A DNA stretch of 17,733 nucleotides from an uncultured Oscillospiraceae bacterium (GTDB lineage Bacteria; Bacillota; Clostridia; UBA1381), in contig CAMCPC010000003.1 of NCBI GenBank assembly GCA_945876665.1, positions 1 to 17,733 on the forward strand, read 5' to 3'. This document shows positions 1 through 7,760 of this stretch, one piece after another (within the stretch, counting starts at the first letter, position 1; each line of letters opens with the position of its first letter). Made by a program: the position numbers and the translations under genes. Below the pieces are notes generated by a model. The model saw only the letters and a program-made list of their open reading frames with translations. It ran no database searches and was not told where the DNA came from.

Positions 1-116
1 GGGTAAGTAAAAGGGTTTTTCCCGAAACAAAATATAATCAAAATCTCAACGAAAATCGCACAAAAAATAAATGCAATTTTTCAAAAAAGGTCATATACTT
101 GTTCGGGAAAAATTCC
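1..116. other. Left-end non-coding region with an 11-nt inverted repeat
   Basis: A/T-rich non-coding sequence follows the endolysin stop codon to the window edge. Bases 16-26 (TTTTTCCCGAA) are the exact reverse complement of bases 102-112, so the late transcript could form a long-range stem with a loop of about 75 nt. A small GGG-A5-CCC element followed by a run of T also sits at 12-23 when read on the minus strand. Either could help end the late transcript. The first bases do not match the reverse complement of the right end, so no inverted terminal repeat can be shown. Confidence 0.5.
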
Positions 117-866
117 TCATTTGTTATTCAAGTTGTAAAGCGCCTGTGCCAACATTCCTCTTGTGCAAATGTCATCACCATGGAACAGTTCATCGCCATA
201 CCCGACCATAACGCCGTTGTCAATGCACCACTTAGCTGCTTTTTGATACCATTTACCTTTTATATCAGGATAAGCATCATAATCTTTAACGCACACATTT
301 TCATCAAAAGTTTTACCGTTGATTCTAACAGTGCCGCGCTGCCATATTTGGTATGCGTAATGTTCCTTTGGGTTGATTTTTGTCCAGTATGCAAGCCATA
401 AATCATATTCTTTTTCCAAACCCTTGTAATATCTTTCAATCATATCAGGGTTTGTATAAATTGCAACATGATAATGACTATTATTTTTGACATAATCAAG
501 GAACGCTTTCGCGATATCTTGTGCCAATTTGTCTGTGATTGTTATTCCCTTAGTCGTTGCATATCTAATAGAATCATACTCAAAGTCAAACGCAACAGGC
601 ATTTCCAGTTTTCTTCCATCTATAACCTTCAAACATAGCTTTGCTTCTTCTATAGCTTCACTTATGTTTGTGGCATAACTGAACCAATACATGCCGCGTT
701 TAATCCCAACACGTTCACACCCCCTGTAATTTCGTTCAAATTGTGGGTCTATTTGAGCTTCTTCTTTTCCATATCCACCACGAATCATGCAGAATTCAAA
801 TCCAGCATTTTTTACGTCGTCCCACATGACAGTTTCGTTGTATTTACTAACATCAATTCCTTTCAT
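117..866 (-). CDS. Endolysin: GH25 muramidase with C-terminal SLH-like motif
   Basis: This 249-residue enzyme is predicted to cleave the glycan strands of host peptidoglycan (N-acetylmuramidase) at lysis. The GH25 fold is recognised from the opening GIDVSKYN (Asp5), the IRGGYG segment (28-33), and the DFE acidic pair at 94-96, where Glu96 is the likely catalytic acid. YQIWQ at 172-176 is also typical. Residues 207-245 (WYQKAAKWCIDNGVMVGYGD and onward to TRGM) resemble one S-layer-homology repeat, suggesting binding to a secondary cell-wall polymer. There is no signal peptide, so export would need the holin. The start is fixed by GAAGGTGG just upstream. It is the last gene of the late operon. 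Confidence 0.92.
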   Translation of the reverse strand: MKGIDVSKYNETVMWDDVKNAGFEFCMIRGGYGKEEAQIDPQFERNYRGCERVGIKRGMYWFSYATNISEAIEEAKLCLKVIDGRKLEMPVAFDFEYDSIRYATTKGITITDKLAQDIAKAFLDYVKNNSHYHVAIYTNPDMIERYYKGLEKEYDLWLAYWTKINPKEHYAYQIWQRGTVRINGKTFDENVCVKDYDAYPDIKGKWYQKAAKWCIDNGVMVGYGDELFHGDDICTRGMLAQALYNLNNK

Positions 867-970
867 ACGTCGCCACCTTCAAAACTTCCTTCTGCGTAAG
901 TACAAGCGCGGCAATCTCTGCCTTGTCTGCATCTGTCGGTCAATGCCATGTTATGCGGGTAAATCCTCAT
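853..970 (-). pseudogene. Possible frameshifted mini-gene between appendage gene and endolysin
   Basis: An ATG at 970 opens a 35-residue frame (MRIYPHNMALTDRC...) whose TGA at 865-863 overlaps the endolysin ATG. A second frame, ending at TGA 855-853, reads TDADKAEIAALVLTQKEVLK followed by VATYERN. This looks much more like a natural protein, being helical and acidic/basic. Skipping one G in the ACCGACA context joins the two into MALT-TDADKAEIAALVL... The segment may be a decayed or truncated small virion gene, a sequencing indel, or a +1 frameshift site. The 35-residue frame alone could also be real. I do not recognise a family with certainty. Confidence 0.35.
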
Positions 971-974
971 TGAC

Positions 975-1460
975 TCATCCAAGTACAACCGTCAGTGCAG
1001 GTGGAGTGCCCGTGCAACAGGAAGTGTTCACGCAAAACCTAATATATTTTGTATTTGCAGGGATTTCAAAATCTCCAGAGCCGTCTTTTGCAAAAACTCC
1101 ATTAGGAACGATACCAAAACCGCCACCGCTAATTAAATTGTGGCTCGCGTCATAAAAGACATGTTTATAACCGCCAGTCGTTGCAGATAAAACAGCACCG
1201 CTGACAGTTACTTTATTATGTCCTGTTATGTCAAGATAACCTGTAATCGAATCACCAGAAGCTGCAGAAGTTTCTTCACCAGTTGAATTGAAACGCAGCC
1301 CTGACTTATACCCTAACCCGTTATACAGTGTTACTCCGTCCGTTTCAAAAAATTTTGACGGAAACACATTTTCCTGTGCTTGCTGCACTGCTGTAATAGT
1401 AATAACTATATTCCCTGTTACATTTGGAATTGCGATTTTACCTTTGTTATAGTTTGCCAT
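975..1460 (-). CDS. Putative virion appendage / receptor-binding protein
   Basis: This 161-residue protein is rich in beta-forming residues and in Gly, Ser, Thr and Asn. The N-terminus (GNIVITITA, about 16-24) resembles the ends of phage Ig-like modules. The middle contains GLRFNSTGEET and SGDSITGYLDI, and the end has IPANTKYIRFCV. This pattern is typical of jelly-roll, carbohydrate-binding-like modules at the tips of phage appendages. I infer a role in host-surface recognition and cannot name a family with certainty. The ribosome site GGAGGAAG is formed by the glutamate codons ending the preceding gene, and the ATG lies shortly after that gene's stop, so translation is probably coupled. Confidence 0.6.
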   Translation of the reverse strand: MANYNKGKIAIPNVTGNIVITITAVQQAQENVFPSKFFETDGVTLYNGLGYKSGLRFNSTGEETSAASGDSITGYLDITGHNKVTVSGAVLSATTGGYKHVFYDASHNLISGGGFGIVPNGVFAKDGSGDFEIPANTKYIRFCVNTSCCTGTPPALTVVLG

Positions 1461-1462
1461 GA

Positions 1463-3052
1463 TTATTCTTCCTCCTCGTATGCAATATAAACTTGGTTTG
1501 TAATGTCTGTGCCACCCATTGTGATAGAAACTGTCGCGCCGTCAAGAGTATATCCAGCACTTACGGTTACTTCTGCACCATACCCTTGCCCGTCAACAAC
1601 GGTCTGTTTCGTATTATTGATTGAGCAATGTTGTAGATTTAGCGTGATGAGGCGATTTAAGTTTCCAATTTCGCCATCGAAATAATGTGTTGCGTCAACA
1701 CCACCCATAGTGATTGCTACACTATTTATGATATATCCGTTCTGCGGTTCTATTTGAGCTTCGTAAGATTGGTTTTCATCGACCGAAGTATCATCATTAT
1801 CCGTAGTCACATACGTTAAGTTGTTAGTTATTGAATAGGTAGGTATGCTTACCGTAATAATATCAGGATTGCCGTTAACGCACGTCTGCCTGAAAGCGTT
1901 AATCAAATCAATTTCAACTCCGCAGGAGAGAGCCCACGAAATAGCGTGATTTCTGAATGTGTCAGACAACCCTCCGATAAGCGGCACTTGTTTTATGTTC
2001 GATATAAATGATGCTATATCAGTTCTCGGTCTCATCGCTCCCGAAAAACTTGTAAGTTCAAAATCTTTCGATATATCACTTTCAGACATTCCCAATATTG
2101 CTTCTAACATAATTGCTACAGTGCCTGTTCTATCTGCACCTGCTCCACAATGGAAATATACAGGCTTGTCTCTCACAACAGATGTTAGCACGCCATTAAG
2201 TATTGCTTTCCACATTACTTTGTCTGTGAGATTATAAGCAATTATCGTATTTGTCGGATTGACAATCATATCAATTCCCCACACGGAATGGCCAAGCCCC
2301 TGCAATGCTTTTTCAAAAACTCTCACTTCGGTTTTAATGCCGATTTCATTTACCATCAAGTCTTTATCGTTTGGATTTGTTTCACCGCCACGTACGAGCT
2401 TCCCATATTGTATAACCCCTCCGTCGCATTGCCATCCACCCAAGTCACGTGTATTTCCATCCGGTGCGAAATAACTGAAAAATTTAAGCTCATTTTCCCA
2501 TATGTAGTATTTCGCATAATCGGACATCTCCGGTCTGCTTTCATCAGGATATACACAGAAAATCGTGTTATATTCTATTTCATCGGAATGCTGTGAAACA
2601 TAGCTAAGCAAGTCTGCCTTACTTGTGAAACTGTTAACACCATCGACAAAGGCGATGCTGGTTGTATTTATCCATCTTAATCTGTCGAGTGGTTTAAGCG
2701 TTCCCGCCATAGCCGCGTTCGCAAACGGTGTTTCGATATTCGGCTCTTCGTTGTAATATGTGATTCCATCAACAGTTTTACCAATAGGCTTAGTATTGCT
2801 TACCAATGCAGGTGTAGGTGCATAGTTTTCTATCTGAGATGTGCTGTAATCACTTGGGTCATATGTTACATCATTGATAAAATTTCTCGGTGCTTCAGGG
2901 CATTGATGCCATGTGACGGTTTCTTTGCCAGATAAACTGCTGATTGCTCCAGCCATTTCAGCCACAGTGTATGTATTGGTTTTCCCGTTTTTTACCCTTA
3001 TAGCATCGGCAATGGCTTTTATGCTTGTATCGTTATATAATTTGTTTGCCAT
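1463..3052 (-). CDS. Virion appendage protein with embedded tyrosine phosphatase domain
   Basis: This 529-residue protein has three parts. Residues 8-40 (IKAIADAIRVKNGK...) are an N-terminal module common on phage appendage proteins. Residues about 195-390 look like a cysteine-dependent tyrosine phosphatase of the Y_phosphatase3 type: NTRDLGG at 200-206, YGKLVRGGE at 216-224, and the catalytic loop HCGAGADRTG at 301-310. That loop fits HCX5R, with nucleophile Cys302 and phosphate-binding Arg308. Asp261 is a possible general acid. Residues about 403-529 hold two Ig-like repeats, each containing ITMGG-D-T. The start overlaps the previous stop (TGATG), preceded by GGGGTG. The intact active site suggests activity; the substrate is unknown, and protein, lipid or surface phosphate are all possible. 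Confidence 0.8.
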   Translation of the reverse strand: MANKLYNDTSIKAIADAIRVKNGKTNTYTVAEMAGAISSLSGKETVTWHQCPEAPRNFINDVTYDPSDYSTSQIENYAPTPALVSNTKPIGKTVDGITYYNEEPNIETPFANAAMAGTLKPLDRLRWINTTSIAFVDGVNSFTSKADLLSYVSQHSDEIEYNTIFCVYPDESRPEMSDYAKYYIWENELKFFSYFAPDGNTRDLGGWQCDGGVIQYGKLVRGGETNPNDKDLMVNEIGIKTEVRVFEKALQGLGHSVWGIDMIVNPTNTIIAYNLTDKVMWKAILNGVLTSVVRDKPVYFHCGAGADRTGTVAIMLEAILGMSESDISKDFELTSFSGAMRPRTDIASFISNIKQVPLIGGLSDTFRNHAISWALSCGVEIDLINAFRQTCVNGNPDIITVSIPTYSITNNLTYVTTDNDDTSVDENQSYEAQIEPQNGYIINSVAITMGGVDATHYFDGEIGNLNRLITLNLQHCSINNTKQTVVDGQGYGAEVTVSAGYTLDGATVSITMGGTDITNQVYIAYEEEE

Positions 3053-3582
3053 CAGTATTTCACCCCGTTTGCATCAAGCGACTGTATATAGTTATACACC
3101 GCTCCGCTCGTAATGAGATTGCCGCTGTTCTGCGTAACTGTGGTATCGATTCCTGCTATTTTTTCGAGTGTTACACCTAAATTTGCAATTTTAGTTGTTG
3201 TAATAGCGCTGTCAGCGATTACATCACCCGTCACCGCCGAAGGCGCTATCTTATCACCAGTAACCGCAGAATCACCCAACTTAGCAGTCGTTACAGCCTT
3301 GTCAGCAATATTTACTCCTGTAACGCTCTTCACGCCCAACTTGTCATTTGTTACACTTGCCGCGCCCAGCTTTTCATTCGTAACAGCACCGTTCGCCAAT
3401 TTAACTGTCGTTATACTTCCGTCAGGAATATCATACGTCAAGTTATTTACAAACGCAACAATTTCATTCAGCTTTTCCGCAAATTTAGCCAAACATTCAT
3501 AGTAACTTAGTGAATCATCGTAAACTGTCGGCAAAACCGTTTGGCACCAAAAGCGGATTTTTTCAATTTGTTCGTTAGCCAT
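3052..3582 (-). CDS. Fiber-like appendage protein with AVT-x-x-KL repeats
   Basis: This 176-residue protein begins with a module (FWCQTVLPTVYDDSLSYYE, about 12-30) often seen at the start of Firmicutes podophage structural proteins. Residues about 53-145 are short repeats of the form (S/A)(V/I)T-x-x-K(L/I)-(G/A), such as GAVTNEKLG, KAVTTAKLG and SAVTGDKIA, every 9-10 residues. Such repeats form trimeric beta-structured fiber shafts. The C-terminus (GNLITSGAVYNYIQSLD) is also common in phage fibers. By size and repeats it could be a head fiber analogous to phi29 gp8.5, or an adaptor for the phosphatase protein that follows it. Ribosome site AAGGAGA; the stop overlaps the next start. Confidence 0.65.
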   Translation of the reverse strand: MANEQIEKIRFWCQTVLPTVYDDSLSYYECLAKFAEKLNEIVAFVNNLTYDIPDGSITTVKLANGAVTNEKLGAASVTNDKLGVKSVTGVNIADKAVTTAKLGDSAVTGDKIAPSAVTGDVIADSAITTTKIANLGVTLEKIAGIDTTVTQNSGNLITSGAVYNYIQSLDANGVKY

Positions 3583-3592
3583 AATTATCTCC

Positions 3593-4036
3593 TTAATATA
3601 TTAATGTAGCGCTAATAACGTTGACAGTCGTAAAGCTCACAAGTCCAAGACTGTCAAGCAATTTTGCCTGTGCGTTAAAAGCCGCTTTAATTGCTTCTTC
3701 CGTCCAAATAAACCCACTTATTGTTATAGACATTTTGTTTGGTCTAACAGCGGGATTAGGGTTATCAGCATATTCTACAACAAATGTTGCACTGTGTGTA
3801 TTATCCACAACATCATTATCAGGTGTTACCACAACATTGTTCTGTTTAAAATTCTCCTGTGCAACACTATATTCTCCCGCTCTCCTTGGTATCATGTTAC
3901 AAGTTTGTCTAACGCGAATATACTGTGCATTAGCTGAACCCATGTTAAGATTTCTAAAAATTACCGTCCACTTAACATCATACGGTGCTTTACCATCCGC
4001 AGTAAATTTTCCACTCAGATTATAAATATAATTCAT
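3593..4036 (-). CDS. Late-operon protein of unknown function, probably virion-associated
   Basis: I do not recognise this protein of about 147 residues. It is predicted to be mainly beta (KWTVIFRNLNMG, SATFVVEYAD, KMSITISGFIW), ending with a helix and strand (EEAIKAAFNAQAKLLDSLGL, then TTVNVISATLIY). An ATG at 4048 lies inside the preceding gene. The ATG at 4036 is preferred because GGGAG sits 7 nt before it and it follows the lower-collar stop by 2 nt. Its place between lower collar and fiber genes suggests a structural or assembly role. Confidence 0.65.
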   Translation of the reverse strand: MNYIYNLSGKFTADGKAPYDVKWTVIFRNLNMGSANAQYIRVRQTCNMIPRRAGEYSVAQENFKQNNVVVTPDNDVVDNTHSATFVVEYADNPNPAVRPNKMSITISGFIWTEEAIKAAFNAQAKLLDSLGLVSFTTVNVISATLIY

Positions 4037-4038
4037 AA

Positions 4039-5061
4039 TTACTCCCATAAACCAAAGAACAAATCGCTTAGTTCTTCGATTATCATCATGTCAATGTTTA
4101 TCATAGTTTTACGAAAATCCAACAGTAATTTTGCATAGCTCCCACTACCCATTTTACCACTAACTTCTCTAACATATGATTCAACACTGTTTATAGTTTT
4201 ATTCCTATTCACAACACTTGTTTGCGCGTTTACCCGTGAATCATTTGCATTCGCCTTATCGTTGAGATATTCACCAGCACTGTTGTTTCTTGAACCAGTG
4301 CGTTCAGCGTTAGAAGAATTGTTTTCTGTGTCTTTCTGATTTTGGCTTGAAGTAGAATTTTGATTGTTTGTGTTATTGACTTCTTCGGTATCATTGCCCT
4401 TATCTGTAACTTCTCGGTAATTCGTCAAATAATTCCTCAGTGTTACGCCACTTAACCCGCCCTGCGGCGTATCGGAATATGCGTCCTGCTTAGTGGTATT
4501 GTTTGTGCGCTTTACCTCAGATGTATTAATGTCAGATACACTGTCGTTAGATTTTATGTCGCCTACACGTTCGCCCTTATAAGTGTTATTGTTTGTTTCA
4601 CTGTATATGTCGCTATTATTAGACTTGCGATTGCTTTCGTATTCGTTCGTATACGCGCGTGTTTCAGTGCCGTTCTGTTTCGTTGTTCCTTCTTCGTTGT
4701 CAGTTCCAGCTCTATTGAGGCTCTGTTTCGTTACTACCTTATAATCGCTAAGAGGGTCGAATTTTAGCAATTCGCTTTCATATAGCTGATTATAATAAGG
4801 CATTATGCCGTTAAGTTTATTATCAAGCCAAAGTCGCCAAAGCCCTACACTTTCTGTACAAATTTCTCTTGTGTAATAATACTTCAATATCTTCTTATTC
4901 AGTTGATACCGATAGTTTTCATCAAAGAGAGGATAATCGGGCATGACTTTGTTGATGGTTTCTTCAGTTAATACTTCGTCAATTTTATCATACCCGACGC
5001 TATGTTTTAGCCCTGCCGCGCTTTCACAAATAAAACGGACTTCTGTCGTGAATTTACTCAT
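4039..5061 (-). CDS. Lower collar protein (phi29 gp11-like)
   Basis: This protein would form the tail tube or lower collar beneath the portal. The N-terminal region matches the gp11 pattern: PLFDENYRYQLNKKILKYYY at 44-63, then TREI and VGLWRLWLDNKLN (72-84) and MPYYNQLYESEL (87-98). YSDTPQGGLSGV at 195-206 is another family hallmark. At 340 residues it is longer than phi29 gp11 (293). Most of the excess is a polar stretch, about 112-285, rich in Asn, Ser, Thr, Glu and Lys and almost free of hydrophobics, likely disordered. The C-terminus (SYAKLLLDFRKTMINIDMMI) is ordered again. The start overlaps the end of the upper collar gene, with GAGGTGA as ribosome site. Confidence 0.88.
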   Translation of the reverse strand: MSKFTTEVRFICESAAGLKHSVGYDKIDEVLTEETINKVMPDYPLFDENYRYQLNKKILKYYYTREICTESVGLWRLWLDNKLNGIMPYYNQLYESELLKFDPLSDYKVVTKQSLNRAGTDNEEGTTKQNGTETRAYTNEYESNRKSNNSDIYSETNNNTYKGERVGDIKSNDSVSDINTSEVKRTNNTTKQDAYSDTPQGGLSGVTLRNYLTNYREVTDKGNDTEEVNNTNNQNSTSSQNQKDTENNSSNAERTGSRNNSAGEYLNDKANANDSRVNAQTSVVNRNKTINSVESYVREVSGKMGSGSYAKLLLDFRKTMINIDMMIIEELSDLFFGLWE

Positions 5062-5929
5062 TAATAGCTGTCACCTCTTTATCGGGGTCTATATCTTCGT
5101 TAGAAAGTTGTACAAAATCCTTTTTGAATTCACACCATACATTGAGTCCGAACATACGGTTTATTTCATTACAAGCCTGTTGTCTTGCGGATAATGCACT
5201 GAAACGGCTTGCGACAATTCCACCCGTATTTCGTTGTACTTCGTCAGTGATAAGACGTTCTTTTTTCTGAATGTTCAGGTTTGATATTCCCAAGTAAGTA
5301 AGCGCTTCATTCCACACTTGCGTCTTTAATGTATACAGCCTATCCGCCACATATGGTGCGCCTGTATTTAATGTTGTTATGCTGTCTCGCGGGTTGAATT
5401 GTTTGTCAGCAAATATGAAGGGTTGATTTCCGTCATATTTCATGTACATATTTTTCATGGTGAGATACTGAGCATTATCGCACAGAATCATAATAGGGGT
5501 TTTCTGCGCGTTAGCATTTACGTCTATGGCGCGTTCGAGGTTGTATAGCCTTGTTGCATACATTGTAATATCAGGTATCAAACCTGTTCTTAACGTGTTG
5601 TTGTAAATTATTACAGAATCGTTAATACTTAGCTCTTTATTATAACCGTTATTTGCATATGCGCGGCGCTTTGTCGGTATTCGATAAACATTGAGTTCGC
5701 CGCCTATTGTACACATTAATGCGAGATATCCGAGAACATCGTCATAAAAGAATACACATTGTCCCTGTGCGAATAATGTTAATTCAAGAAATCTTGCGTC
5801 CACACTGTCAGGCAAACCCGACCACTCAAAACGGGATATCGCAAGTTCAGTAAGGCGATTATAATATTGTCTAAAAGTATAATTGTTTAACGATGAGCTT
5901 TCCCAAAATTCTTTATTTTTCCTTGCCAT
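5054..5929 (-). CDS. Upper collar / portal connector protein (phi29 gp10-like)
   Basis: At 291 residues it is close to phi29 gp10 (309), the dodecameric connector that forms the packaging vertex and would dock the ATPase and pRNA. Family features include the N-terminal YYNRLTELAISRFEW (22-36) followed by LPDSVDARFLELTLF, the VFFYDDVLGYLALMC strand-rich segment, and NDSVIIYNN (104-112). The later QVWNEALTYLGISNLNIQKK and ERLITDEVQRN also fit. Its place between tail knob and lower collar matches the phi29 gene order 9-10-11. The start shares a base with the tail-knob stop (TAATG), and CAGGTGA within the upstream coding end serves as ribosome site. Confidence 0.9.
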   Translation of the reverse strand: MARKNKEFWESSSLNNYTFRQYYNRLTELAISRFEWSGLPDSVDARFLELTLFAQGQCVFFYDDVLGYLALMCTIGGELNVYRIPTKRRAYANNGYNKELSINDSVIIYNNTLRTGLIPDITMYATRLYNLERAIDVNANAQKTPIMILCDNAQYLTMKNMYMKYDGNQPFIFADKQFNPRDSITTLNTGAPYVADRLYTLKTQVWNEALTYLGISNLNIQKKERLITDEVQRNTGGIVASRFSALSARQQACNEINRMFGLNVWCEFKKDFVQLSNEDIDPDKEVTAINE

Positions 5930-7710
5930 TATGTCACCTGCGGACTATTGTCCAAGTTATATTTGCCTACATTATTCGGATTCATCCAAAATGTGATACC
6001 ACTATTATAAATATTTTGTAGTTGTTCATCAACATCAGCAGGCGCGTTAAGGTTGTCAATAATACATGTAGTTGTTTTGATGTAATTCCATTGTGGTCTC
6101 AGTTCTGATTTAGCAGCAGCCTTAATATTCGGCACTTTAAGTCGGCATATTTTATAACCAAACATACTAAAATATTCGTCGACCATTTTAATATATTCAG
6201 GTTTACTACCCATAGAATACATGCTAAACCCAATCCTATCCTCTACGACAGGTAATCCCGACGATGAAATATTTCCTCTGCCCTTATTAGGTGTACGTTT
6301 GCGCGTAGCATATTCCACAATGTTATCGACAACGGGCAAAATGGATGTCGGCGTCGCCGAAATTTCAACGCCCTGTGAACGACTGTAAATATCTGCATTC
6401 ATAGCATCCGTCATCGAACGGGGTGCAACAGCTTGTCCTGCAAACGGGTTCGCAACACTCATACCACCCATCTTGCTGACTGACACACCGCCAGCTAAGT
6501 TAGCTAATGTGGTGATTGCGTCCGTGACTGTGTTGTACATAAACTGATACTTGTTTACAGCCCACCAACGGTCAAATGTATTTTCCGACCATGACGGCAT
6601 AGGAAAGTCATTAAGTAATACACCTTCATCATAATTTACTTCTTTGCCCATGTAATTCATAGGACGTGCGCCAATTTCGCATGTCGGAGCGACCGTCGAT
6701 GAGATTTGTATTCTAATCTGTTGTCTTCCGTCTTGGGTTTTACTCGCACTTTGTTCCCACAGCAGTGTGCGTTCATCGCCCTTATTGTTTGTGACAACCA
6801 TGTAACTATAAGGATATGTATAACACTTTTTGTTTTTAGGAGTATATATGTCTGTTCGCGGATATTCGCTTGTACCCGAACCAACACTGAACGATAACGG
6901 CTGGTTTATGGATTTTATGTTAGGCGATGCACCTGTTTGTTCATTTAGCCACGCCTGAAAGGGTACCTGTTGAACACTGATAATTGTTGCGCCGATTTCA
7001 TCTAAGGTTTTGAATAGGGCATTTATCCATTTTAAGGTTGTTACACCGTCAGCACCTAAGAACATAGGGTATGCATACGAAATTGCGCCTGTGTAAATGC
7101 CGTTATAGATAGTTCCACGTAGGTTCTCATTTGTGCCAACATTAAATGTGTAGTCAGTACCTATTGATTCAATATATTTTCCCTGCGTGGGAATATAGTA
7201 TACAACAAGTGAAAAGAGCGGTTGACTTGTTGTGCGAGGGTACATATATTCAGTGTATGCTTGTATGTAGGGTTCTCCGCCGTCAACAGGTTCAGGGACA
7301 GTATTTTCGCCTACAACGTCGGTTAAAGTGTGTTCACGTTCAACAAAACAAGTACCCAGTGTGTAGTCGAAATACCATGTTTGCATAACGTCGATTGTGT
7401 ATGTTATTTCTGTTGTAACATTATTTATATATTCGACATTGTTAATAAAAGCATAAAACCACTTATTCCCGTATGCCGTGTTTTGAAACATTAAATAATT
7501 TACATTATAAATATCATCTGCAAGACATTCAAGACGTATGCTATTTTTACTGTGACGCTGATAAGAAACATTCGTAAACGTTTTTACTCGCTTGCCATAA
7601 AAATATGAATACTGTTCATTTTTATTTTCAAAGTACAACGTATGAACATATGATTTATCACACGGAACATTAGTTAATAAATATACTGTACTGTTAGGAG
7701 CTATATACAT
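5929..7710 (-). CDS. Distal tail knob protein (phi29 gp9-like)
   Basis: At 593 residues it is nearly the length of phi29 gp9 (599), the hexameric knob that plugs the tail and penetrates the cell membrane. Hallmarks are the N-terminal STVYLLTNVPCDKSYVHTLYF (7-27), EITYTIDVMQTWYFDY (101-116), FVEREH (122-127), and the C-terminal IYNSGITFWMNP. Residues about 395-435 are unusually rich in Gly, Ala, Val, Ser and Met (LANLAGGVSVSKMGGMSVAN). This matches the position of the gp9 loops that block the tube and insert into membrane; that function is inferred here. A hairpin lies just before this gene, and AAAGGTGT is its ribosome site. Confidence 0.9.
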   Translation of the reverse strand: MYIAPNSTVYLLTNVPCDKSYVHTLYFENKNEQYSYFYGKRVKTFTNVSYQRHSKNSIRLECLADDIYNVNYLMFQNTAYGNKWFYAFINNVEYINNVTTEITYTIDVMQTWYFDYTLGTCFVEREHTLTDVVGENTVPEPVDGGEPYIQAYTEYMYPRTTSQPLFSLVVYYIPTQGKYIESIGTDYTFNVGTNENLRGTIYNGIYTGAISYAYPMFLGADGVTTLKWINALFKTLDEIGATIISVQQVPFQAWLNEQTGASPNIKSINQPLSFSVGSGTSEYPRTDIYTPKNKKCYTYPYSYMVVTNNKGDERTLLWEQSASKTQDGRQQIRIQISSTVAPTCEIGARPMNYMGKEVNYDEGVLLNDFPMPSWSENTFDRWWAVNKYQFMYNTVTDAITTLANLAGGVSVSKMGGMSVANPFAGQAVAPRSMTDAMNADIYSRSQGVEISATPTSILPVVDNIVEYATRKRTPNKGRGNISSSGLPVVEDRIGFSMYSMGSKPEYIKMVDEYFSMFGYKICRLKVPNIKAAAKSELRPQWNYIKTTTCIIDNLNAPADVDEQLQNIYNSGITFWMNPNNVGKYNLDNSPQVT

Positions 7711-7722
7711 AATACACCTTTA

Positions 7723-7750
7723 GGGTAGGGCAGATATATCTACCCTACCC
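7723..7750 (-). other. Intergenic hairpin after the major capsid gene
   Basis: On the minus-strand RNA, GGGUAGGG pairs with CCCUACCC and the inner UAGA pairs with UCUG (one U-G wobble). This gives a 12-bp stem closed by a UAUA loop. It lies between the capsid stop (7761) and the tail-knob ribosome site. It is followed by UAAAGG, not a U-run, so it is not a classical terminator. It may protect the upstream mRNA end, act as a processing site, or cause partial termination, favouring capsid over tail protein. Confidence 0.7.
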
Positions 7751-7760
7751 ATGCCCGAAA

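Noticed and set aside
99..1155. Plus-strand open frames opposite the endolysin and appendage genes
   Set aside because: They lie antisense to well supported genes, lack ribosome sites and give no natural-looking proteins.
4048..4048. Upstream start for the unknown late protein
   Set aside because: It lies inside the previous gene without a ribosome site; the ATG at 4036 has GGGAG at good distance.
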